Source: Davidsoniella eucalypti
Taxonomy: Eukaryota > Ascomycota > Sordariomycetes > Microascales > Ceratocystidaceae
NCBI GenBank assembly: GCA_004009845.1
Contig: RMBW01000075.1
Coordinates: 62,001-126,000 of the forward strand
Direction of reading: 5' to 3'
Length of the DNA: 64,000 nt
The translations under genes and the position numbers were made by a program. Below the pieces are notes generated by a model. That model saw only the letters and a program-made list of their open reading frames with translations. It was not told the origin of the DNA and did not search any database. Below are positions 55,319-64,000 of this stretch, one piece after another. The stretch's first letter is position 1, and each line of letters begins with the position of its first letter.

Positions 55319-56168
55319 GTAGGTGTACGTCGGTCTACGATGCATCCTGTAAGCACTAGAATGCGACCATCTAGAGATAAACTCCTACTATTACCGCTCC
55401 AAGCAAGAAGAACCTGTCTGTAATGCACATTCCCTGCTCGCCTAATAGGCCTACTGCATATTATGTAAGAGAAGGTGAGGAGTGATGCATCTTTATTCGG
55501 TCAGTTCTATAGAAATCTATACAGATATGTAGCTATGCCTGCTTTTGGCACTGTTAATTAACCATGCAGTCTAGAGCTATATTTCCAATATCAATATTGT
55601 GTATGTACTAAATAGTCGTTATACTAGTACGCTTATATAGCATAGTGACGACTTGTTTGTTTTTGTTGCTAGTCTTGCTTAGTCCCGGCCGAAAGAAAAA
55701 AAGAAAAGAAAAGCAAACAAGTAAGACGCAGATCCCAAGACATCAGTTAGCCAGCTAGTCTAGCAGAATGTGATTCTAGACCGTCGACTGCACTACCCGG
55801 TGAACCAGGCAGACCAAAGGAAGAATAGCGCCCCAAAGTTGGACACTACTCGATTAATCCCTACTTAGCTTCGATAGCAATAATCTGGAGGCCTTTTCTT
55901 CCTCCATCCAATATGTAGCCTCGAAAATGGCGAAGACAGCGCCACTTGGCCTGTCTATTTTGCTATGCAGGATGATTTGGGATCAAAAATGTATACATCT
56001 TGCTTCTTAATATGTGAACTGTCCCACTATGGCTACCACAAACCACAGGCTTTGCTTTGGCTGATACGGACACTACAGCTCTCTCACGGCCTACCCAGCT
56101 GACTAACATTCGAGTTTCGTTCTGATTGCCCGTCCCACATCGTTGTTGAGCGCACAAGAGCCAATCCA

Positions 56169-56198
56169 TTGTATATTGTATATTGTATATTGTATATT
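56169..56198. repeat. Heptanucleotide TTGTATA tandem repeat
   Basis: Four perfect TTGTATA units plus two bases, followed by GTAT-type repeats to about 56223. Confidence 0.8.
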
Positions 56199-58519
56199 AT
56201 GTATGTATGTACATATATGTATGCAGACTCCACTGCTGCTACTACCCTGTGCTTAGTAAGGTTATATGTAGGCCGTGGTATCTGTCGAGCTATCTTGTGC
56301 CATAATACGAGACGTAAGACTATAGTATAGCCATAGCGGCTACTGTAATCGTTTTATTTGCCTTGACTAGGGGCCGTATCTTGCATATCCGGACCTCGCA
56401 ATGGTTCGCTACACCTCCGGATAGCAAATCGCCCTCTCTCGTACATATGTAGTAGCTATGGCCAGATATAGCCATTCCCCCTCTTCTTCTTCTGGTGCTA
56501 GTACGACAACACCAGGTAAGCAAGCCCTGCTTCTCGTTCGATGGCATATTTCCTCAATCGCTTAGAGCTATAGGCTGTCCCACTTGTTGATCTGGCCCCC
56601 CGCCCTTGACCTTTGACCACACTTTCCTCATCAAAGCCGGTGCTCTATCAAATGATATCAGGATATGCGTTTTAGTTGGCCTCCCACTTCCGTTTGTCCC
56701 AAGCCCCATCGGTGCCAGCCAATCCACGCTGAAACAGCTTCCGTACTCTAGAAGTCAGCGCAAGAAACAGATAGTGCAAGATCATGTCCACTCCTACTCC
56801 CGCATCTCCATGCATCTAAATCTCGAGCCGAGAGCGAGACCGCATGTTCTCCTCATTCACTGTAACACCGCCTTCGTCCAACAAGTTACTGGTGCTACTT
56901 CATGGTATGGTAGTAGTATCCTTCTCGATCTATCAGCCTATCACCGTGTAGGCCTGCTTCTGTCAGCTTCTCGATCTATCTCCCCCCCCCCTCCCTCTTC
57001 TGTATCGCTCTCTCGCTTGTTCGCCAGGAACCTCTTCTTTTTTACTAGCCTGTATTGACCACGCTTAGTCAGGGCCTAGGCCTCGCTAGCCTGCTCTATC
57101 AATGCAGGCTCGGCACCATATTTCGTAACTGACAATACTCTACCAATGAGATTGAAGAAGAGCGAAGTCAACATTAGTGTCATTCAGGTTACTACTTCGC
57201 CGGGACGAAGCCTCTCGTTTAGTGTATCTCACGCAACATGCCGGATATCACGGTTGGCATATCGGGAACAGAACTACCGCTACCTTTTGCATCGTGATTG
57301 GAAGGCCTTCTATAATCTCACCTGAATCCAGGTGACTCTCGGTCTGGGTCCTTGGCTCGTGGTCTTCTATCTCGTGTCCATCAAAGATACACACTCCCTC
57401 GCGCCCGTTTGAGTAACACTTGTTGAGATCAGCGGCCTATCATGCTAATCCAATACTTTCTACACACAGACATCGGTATGAGAGTATGTACATGTAAGCA
57501 CACTAAGAGAACCGAATGCCAGTACAACGCGAGCTTACAGAGCCTAGTCCGTATCGGCTACGGCTATACAAATATACTTTCCCTTCATACACGCCCCTCC
57601 TTTCATCAGCTGAGCGTCCCGTGCCTAGTCCGTTCCAGTTAACCTACCTGTCGGTCATGCCTACACCGTTTGTCGTGCTGGCACTCCACAATGTACTCCT
57701 CTCCCCCTCTTCATGTGCCAAGCTATACCTCGGGCTAGTAGGAGCGCGGTTGAATGTTCGATCTTTCTGGGTCGGCTTGCCTGATATTGCGTCCGCCCTG
57801 TGCAATGCCGCCGCTTTCAGTACCAAATATTGCTATCTGCATGCCATTGCGATCACGTGATATGTATGTGCCAACCTCATCTCAATTAGATACGAAACGA
57901 TACAGTTGGACCAATGTACATGATTTATCTTTGCCGACGTCAGTTGCATACTTGATGAGGAGGAAACTCTCGTGATAGCCAAAGCGGAATATCTCCACAT
58001 ATCCGGTTCATGCAACGCTACATCTGATTTAACATCCTATCAGATCGCTCGTAGACATAGGGAGGAGCCATCCTATATTGTTTATAATCGGTTACCGTAA
58101 CGAAAACAAAGCATCCCAAAGCCACTCCGAGGGAATGGGGCTATATATATATATATACGGCGATCAGATCGCCCATCCATTGGCAAGTAATGGAAAGATT
58201 CATGACGTTCATATATTTATAGCTAGTCAGTGATCCACTAGTACGTATCGTGAGTATTTGTTTCCATAAATGTTGAGTACGATTTTGTGTCCCTTGGAGA
58301 TACCACGATCAGTACGAGTGCTTTTTCAAGCCCATAGCATTAAGTAATTATTATATCAAGCATTAACTTTTAGACAGATCACTGAGATGACGACATATTA
58401 TCTTAAAAATCCATTGTTGTGAGTTTTTCTTTAAATAAAATCTGTCTAATTAACAGACATAGCCACAACAACTTCTTTATCGCATCAGTGTGCAGGTTGT
58501 ATTTTCACAGCAGCAGTTA

Positions 58520-58632
58520 GGGTTAATCGAAATTTAACCCACATGCCTGAGCCCAGCAGCTGGCGGCACTCGTGATCAGATGGCATCAACGTCATCGCGT
58601 CATGGGCGGCGCAGCCTTGCGCGATGCCATCT
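58520..58632. repeat. GC-richer islet with two inverted repeats
   Basis: GGGTTAA (58520-58526) pairs with TTAACCC (58534-58540), and AGATGGCATC (58578-58587) pairs with GATGCCATCT (58623-58632). The segment between is clearly GC-richer than the AT-rich DNA on both sides. No ORF accounts for it. Confidence 0.5.
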
Positions 58633-59304
58633 AAACCGATAGCCTTGTGCAACATAATAAAGTGCCCGTAGCATGAGATTTCTAGTATATTTTAGATTTT
58701 GGCAGATGCACCTATCCGCCTCAGTAACTCAATGGTGGTGTGAGTTTTGCTTAAATTTATATTCTTTTTTTTTTTTTTTTTAGTTGATGCTTCAGATTTC
58801 ATACTATACAACATCAAAATTGGACTTTTATACCACCAAATTAACATCGTAATTCTTGACATTCGCATAATAATGTGATACTTTGCTTAAAACCGGTACT
58901 TACATTCTATAAATCGTATATCTTCACAACAAGAGAAGGGTCCAACTCGACTTTGCTTTAGAGGCAGTCTAGCTAAACGCCAATTACACCGACATATAGA
59001 CTTGCAAAATCTGAATAGGCTACAGAGTCCCTCCACCTCTTGAATTGTACATCGACCTGGGCGCAAACCAAGCTACTAGCCTGTCGCAAAAAAAAACCCC
59101 CCAAGATACACACCAACAACATATTATTATTTACCTCTTTTATTGCGACACAGGTCTTTCTTCACTCGATATACGGTCCTAAGCCAACCCCAAATATAAA
59201 TTCCACTAATACTGCACATTCTCAAATCGACACAACTTCATTTTCAACGAGCGCCCCGAATTATATATTACCAGAACTAGTCCGACTAGTCCGTCATTGC
59301 AACA

Positions 59305-60097
59305 ATGTCTGGCGACAACGTCAAAGTTTCTCCGTCAGCAGGAAGCTATTCCGCTGCGACAATCGATACCGAGCTTCGTACTAGCATCAACACAGCTCTC
59401 TTGCGAGAAGGCCATGTGAACAAGTAAATCTCCCCCTGCTCAGATCCATAGCCAATGGGTACTTCACGCCCAGCTATCCAGTCATACAAATCATTAAAAT
59501 CCAAAACAACAACACCAACACGTACATGACCACCAAAGGACAAACAAATAAACATGTGACAATGCTCCCTCCCGTTATACAACAAATCGCTAACATCTTG
59601 ATTCCGCGCCACGCCGCCCCCGTGGCCCTGTTTTTTTATTACTCTTTCTTAGGATCCAAGAACATCTCCTTCAAGCTCTAAACTCAAACTCTGCCGATTG
59701 GCCCTCTACCGTGCGAGGCCATGCCCTATCTCTTCTCCGATCCGGTGAAATATCCTCCTTCCACGCCCTCATGAGCCGCGTTCTCGACGACGTCCGTGCC
59801 GCCAACTCTCCAGCTGCTCTTGCTGCGGTCGCCGCGAATCCATCCGATAACCCAGAATCATCTTCTGCCAACGGAGACTCCAAGGATAAGGAAAACGGCT
59901 CTTCAAATGGCTCCTCTTCTGGTGCTGCTGCTTCGGCGTCCAATGGCAATGGTGTCTCTGTCAATGGCAATGGCGCGAATAATGGTGATGCTACGGATAC
60001 GTCAGCTGGCTTGATGCTTCCGGGATCTGTTGTCAAAGATGCTCTTCGGGTAACAAGGGGATGTCTAGAAGAGATCGTGTCGATTGAAGAATCATAG
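59305..60097 (+). CDS. SUS1: Probable Sus1/ENY2-like transcription and mRNA export factor with long insert
   Basis: Exons 59305-59423 and 59653-60097; intron 229 nt (GTAAAT...CTTAG), the longest in the window. Product 187 residues. Residues 22-40 (TELRTSINTALLREGHVNK) and 41-88 (IQEHLLQAL...DW...RGHALSLLRS...FHALMSRVLDDVR) follow the Sus1/ENY2 helix pattern, including the IN..L...G start and the single Trp (W56) after the second helix. The C-terminal piece LPGSVVKDALRVTRGCLEEI (from ~162) matches the family's P-x-S-V-K final helix. Between them, ~89-158 is a low-complexity Ala/Ser/Asn/Gly insert absent from the ~100-residue yeast and animal proteins. Sus1 works in the SAGA deubiquitinase module and in TREX-2 at the nuclear pore. 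The assignment is by my own pattern comparison, not a search. If wrong, this is an unknown small helical protein. It is convergent with CDC48. Confidence 0.55.
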
Positions 60098-60864
60098 CTT
60101 GTTGGAAGAACAACATACTATCGACATCGGCTCTTGTCCTCAAGCTAGAATCCCGAGGTCCGTATTTAGAAGACTTCCACTCTATATCACTCTTATATTA
60201 AACATAAAACAAAAACACACAATACAGTAATACCAAGATAACAAACCCCATCACAGTCGTTAAAATAAACAGAAGAAAGCGAAATATATAGGTCAATCAG
60301 TCCTGTAGAATATTCATAACTTCCTAGGATAGTACAAGTCATCGTTTTCGTGCAGACTTTGCTATATCAACCTTAATATACAATTGTCGGATACTTGCGT
60401 CCGTCCTACAGTATGCATAGATACTTAGTCAAATAATGTATTGTTTAATAGCTTATCAAGTCGTCTCTTTTTATTAAGGTACACTAGCAGGTACTACGGT
60501 CCTGTCATATCCTTGTCGTGAAACCAGTAGAGTATCTTTTGTGGCCAAGAAAGCAAGATAGGTCTGAACAGCAAAAAGCCCGGTTTACCATGAACATGAT
60601 ACGAATGCCAACGTTGGGTGTAGACACTTGGAAAAGAAAGAATACAAACAAGGGGAAAGGTTATCATCAAAGAGTAAAAATTCGTCGCAAGAAAAGAAAA
60701 AGAGAAAAAAACACATAAAAAACAACTCCAAGTCCCAGATCGCAAGGCGCCTTAGCTCTTTACCACGCCTCATAATGATCGTGTGAAGTCTTTGGAACGG
60801 AACAAAAAGAAATGCGGATGAAGAGTTGTTCCAAAATCCCCTTCAGTGACAATCGAACCCGTAT
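60098..60864. other. Convergent intergenic region between the Sus1-like gene and CDC48
   Basis: 767 bp of AT-rich sequence with the 3' UTRs of both genes. ORFs in it are short and lysine- or phenylalanine-rich by composition only. Confidence 0.6.
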
Positions 60865-63668
60865 TTAGTCGTACAGATCATCGTCATTGCCAGCATCGCC
60901 AAATGTATCACCACCGGATGCGCCACCAGCTGCCGCCGCAGCACTGCTCTCGGCATCGGGGAACTTGAAGAAGGAACCAGGGCCGGCAGTCTTCATCTGC
61001 TGAGAGAAAGCCTCGTAGCGGCGGATCTCAACGTCACTAACGGAACGACGAGCCATTTGCATAGCCTCCTCGAAGTGGCGACGGGTTAGCTCAGGAACGG
61101 GATCCTCAGAACCATCCTCATCAACTTCCATGCCAGCCTCCTCGAGCTCCTTAGTGCGCTTGATCTCTGCAGAGATAGACTCCTTGATAGCAAGCTTGAC
61201 AGCACGCTGAGTAATGAAACCCAAATCGGCACCAGAGAACCCATGAGTCTTGGAAGCAATGTAGTTGAGGTCGATATCGGGAGCGACAGGAGTCTTGCGG
61301 AGCTGGGCGGCCAGAATGCTCTTGCGGCCAGGCTCATCGGGCAGAGGCACATAAATGAGCGAATCCAGACGACCAGGACGGCACAGGGCAGGGTCCAGCT
61401 GTTCGGGACGATTGGTAGCACCAATGACAAAGACGTTCTTCTTCGAGGTCATACCATCCATCTCTGTAGATATTTGTTAGTAGACTGTTTCATGATATAT
61501 GAGTGTATTGTGGAAAACTTACCAGTCAAAAGCTGGTTGACAACACGATCAGAGGCACCGCCGGCATCACCAACAGAGCCACCACGAGCCTTGGCGATAG
61601 AATCAAGCTCATCAAGGAAGACTACACAAGGGGCAGCAGCACGAGCCTTGTCGAAAATGTCACGAATATTTGACTCCGACTCACCGAACCACATACTGAG
61701 CAGTTCAGGACCCTTGACAGAGATGAAGTTGGCTGCGCATTCGTTGGCGACAGCCTTGGCAAGAAGAGTCTTACCAGTACCGGGGGGACCATAGAACAGA
61801 ACACCACGAGAAGGCGACATACCAAACTTGAGGAACTTCTCGGGGTGGTCGACGGGGTACTGGACGCTTTCCTTGAGCTCCTGCTTGACAGTCTCCAGAC
61901 CACCAATATCGTCCCAGCGAACGTTGGGAACCTCAACGACCGCGACCTCACGAAGAGCTGAGGGGTTAGACACACCAAGAGCAAAGCGGAAGTTCTCCAT
62001 GGTCACACCAAGAGAATCCAGAACCTCAGCATCAATGGTGTCCTCATCCAGGTCGATAAGGTCCATCTTCTCGCGAATCTGTTGCATGGCAGCTTCGGAG
62101 CAAAGAGCGGCCATATCAGCACCGACATAACCGTGGGTTTCGGCTGCAATCTGTTCCAGATCAACATCATCGGCGAGCTTCATGTTCTTGGTGTGGATAG
62201 ACAGAATCTCCAGACGGCCAGTTGGGTCGGGGATACCAATATCGACTTCACGATCGAAACGACCGAAACGACGAAGAGCAGGATCAATGGAGTTAGGACG
62301 GTTGGTGGCAGCCATCACAACAATATTGGCACGGGCCTTCATACCATCCATGAGGGTCAGAAGCTGGGAGACGACACGACGTTCGACCTCACCATTGGTC
62401 TTGTCACGCTTGGGGGCGATAGAATCAATCTCATCGATGAAGATGATGGCAGGAGAGTTCTTCTCAGCTTCTTCGAAGGCCTTACGAAGGTTCGATTCAG
62501 ATTCACCAGCCATCTTGGACATGATTTCGGGTCCATTGATTAAGAAGAAGAAGGCACCGGTCTCGTTGGCGACAGCACGAGCCATCAGAGTCTTACCGGT
62601 ACCAGGTGGGCCGTACAATAGCACGCCACGAGGGGGCTTAATACCGATAGACTTGAATAGTTGGGGGTGACGCAGGGGAAGTTCGACCATCTCACGGATC
62701 TGAGCCATCTGCTTGCGGCAACCACCAATATCGTCGTAACCAACCTCGTTCAGGTTGGATTCTTCATCTTCACGCTGGATAGGCTCACCCTCGCAATGAA
62801 TGACAGTATCCTGGGCAACGATACCGAACTCCGGAGGGTCAACCTGGTCGACCTTGAACTCAACCTGTCTCATACCACCACGGACAGTGAAGATATCGCC
62901 CTGGCGGACGGGGCGGTAGGCTTCGCGGAAATAAGGAGCCAGGAAAACGTCGAAAAGGGAACCGGTGATACCCTCAATAGTGTCGGCAATAGGAAGAACG
63001 GAGATACGTTTCGCCTATAGCGAAGAAGGAATGTGTCAGTGGATTCGTTCTTCAAATCGTGTCTGATGATTGGATTCACTTACGTATTTGATATCGGGGC
63101 ATGGTGAGATAGTAATCATGTCACCGTTCTTCACACGTAGGTTGTGACGGACGACTCTGTTGATGCGAGCACTACCAGCCTCCAACTCGTCATCGGCAAG
63201 AACGATAAGAACAGTGTCTTTCCGCTTCTTTCCGCGGACTAGGACGGTATCACCACGGAAGAGCTGGAGAAGTTCCATGGTAGCTTCGGAAAGCTGAATG
63301 ACGGAGTTGTCGTCGTTACCACCATCGGTGACGCTGTTGGTGAAAAGTAGTTAGCTATCTGATATTTTGATTTCTTAGGCTGCCAAGATACATCGTCACA
63401 TACATGAGCTGGTTGTCCTTCTTCTTCTTCTTTAGGATGGCAGTCGCGACGTCGTTTTCCTAATAAATGTGTTAATATCGATAATTCAGATCGTGGTTGT
63501 TGTTCAATGAGGATGGGGATGACTGACTTCCTTCACCTCAGCACCGGAGGAATCACTGTAGGAGGGGTTGTTGTTAGCTACGATCCTTGCTTTCTGATTC
63601 ATCGTACTCTTAGAATTTCCATGGGCTTACTGAAGGTTGACCTTCTTCTTGTCTTCGCTAGGAGCCAT
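60865..63668 (-). CDS. CDC48: Cell division control protein 48 (p97/VCP AAA ATPase)
   Basis: Hexameric double-ring AAA+ ATPase that extracts ubiquitylated proteins (ERAD, proteasome delivery, chromatin). Six minus-strand exons: 63631-63668, 63528-63555 (28 nt), 63404-63459, 63084-63333, 61523-63014 and 60865-61463; introns 75, 68, 70, 69 and 59 nt. Product 820 residues. The N domain spans ~1-200. D1 has Walker A GPPGTGKT 259-266 and Walker B IIFIDEID with Asp318. D2 has GPPGTGKT 533-540 and VVFLDELD with Asp592. Arginine-finger-type segments (NRPNSIDPALRRFGRFD; NRPEQLDPALCRPGRLD) are intact. The C-terminus ends DDDLYD, the hydrophobic-Tyr-x tail that binds cofactors. The last intron splits QLLTEMDGMTSKKN, which splicing restores. 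The N-terminal exons are inferred from splice signals and the conserved DSSGAEVKEENDVATAIL and NQLIVTDGGNDDNSV segments. Confidence 0.97.
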
Positions 63669-64000
63669 GTTGAAGAAGATGTGTGGATTGCAGTATTTGA
63701 TTTCAAAGAGGCTCGTTTGTCGAGATCACGTTCGTATGAGGAAGACGGTTCTGCTCAACAGAAACGTATGTGAATGTTGGAAGATAAAGAGAAATACACC
63801 AAAGGGCACTTTGCAAAAGGCACTTGGGCGATGATGAAAAAGCGAAAATCAACAAGAAAGATTGCTCTACCTCGACAATCTGAGATGACGAGATGTAAGG
63901 TTGTGTTTTTAAAGGAAGAGGAAAAGGCTCAGAGTTCAAAGTACTGGTCAAGAAGAACACTCTCTAGGCAAGGCAAGAACGCGAGTTAGCTCTAGAGTTG
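63669..64000. promoter_or_regulatory. CDC48 upstream region
   Basis: Leader and promoter of CDC48, read leftwards. Open frames here are short, overlap on both strands and are not recognisable. I saw no clear heat-shock or proteasome-type control element. Confidence 0.5.

Larger units (their letters stand above)
53790..59304. other. Gene-free region before the Sus1-like gene
   Basis: 5.5 kb without a recognised gene. Parts (about 54800-57950) are less AT-rich than the rest and carry overlapping open frames on both strands, the longest 56606-57058 (+, 150 residues), none with a recognisable domain. Poly-C runs occur near 54562 and 56982, two microsatellites at 55285 and 56169, and a run of 17 T at 58765-58781. 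The last 300 bp before 59305 should include the promoter of the Sus1-like gene. Confidence 0.45.

Noticed and set aside
58515..58526. TTAGGGTT, telomere-like.
   Set aside because: Single copy only; there is no tandem array. Similar single copies (near 9470) are also chance.
61243..63020. Several plus-strand open frames of 100-183 residues opposite CDC48.
   Set aside because: They are antisense shadows of the strongly biased CDC48 coding sequence.

Overview
This window is nuclear DNA from a filamentous ascomycete (Pezizomycotina). The evidence is the gene set (a fused trifunctional TRPC/TRP1 protein, NUP192, a vacuolar HMT1 ABC transporter, Cdc48), short introns of mostly 53-163 nt with GTATGT/GTAAGT donors and TAG/CAG acceptors, and pyrimidine-rich leaders. 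I cannot fix the genus. Exon boundaries were worked out by eye from splice signals, reading frame and family conservation.

Layout. Bases 1-18137 form a compact housekeeping block: NUP192 (+, 5' end cut by the window edge), TIM9 (-), TRPC (+), USE1-like SNARE (+), CWC21-like splicing factor (-), CDC123 (+) and a LAG1-type ceramide synthase (+). Bases 18138-46602 then form a 28-kb stretch with no gene I can recognise. It contains only short, mostly ATG-less ORFs, simple repeats and a few inverted repeats, and its last 2.3 kb looks like a promoter and long leader. HMT1 (46603-49724, +) stands alone and is followed by another 9.6 kb without a recognisable gene. The window closes with a small Sus1/ENY2-like protein (59305-60097, +) convergent with CDC48 (60865-63668, -).

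How the genes relate. They are mostly unrelated core functions: nuclear pore scaffold, mitochondrial import, tryptophan synthesis, Golgi-ER fusion, spliceosome, eIF2 assembly, sphingolipid synthesis, phytochelatin/metal transport, SAGA/mRNA export and ubiquitin segregase. Two divergent pairs share promoters: TIM9/TRPC and CWC21/CDC123. A perfect TGACTCA element lies in the TIM9/TRPC interval and fits general amino-acid control of TRPC.

Nothing here is clearly a new biological system. The most unusual features are the gene deserts around HMT1, several hairpin-forming elements inside them, and a Sus1-like protein with a long low-complexity insert. There is no CRISPR array, rRNA, convincing tRNA, intact transposon or viral gene.
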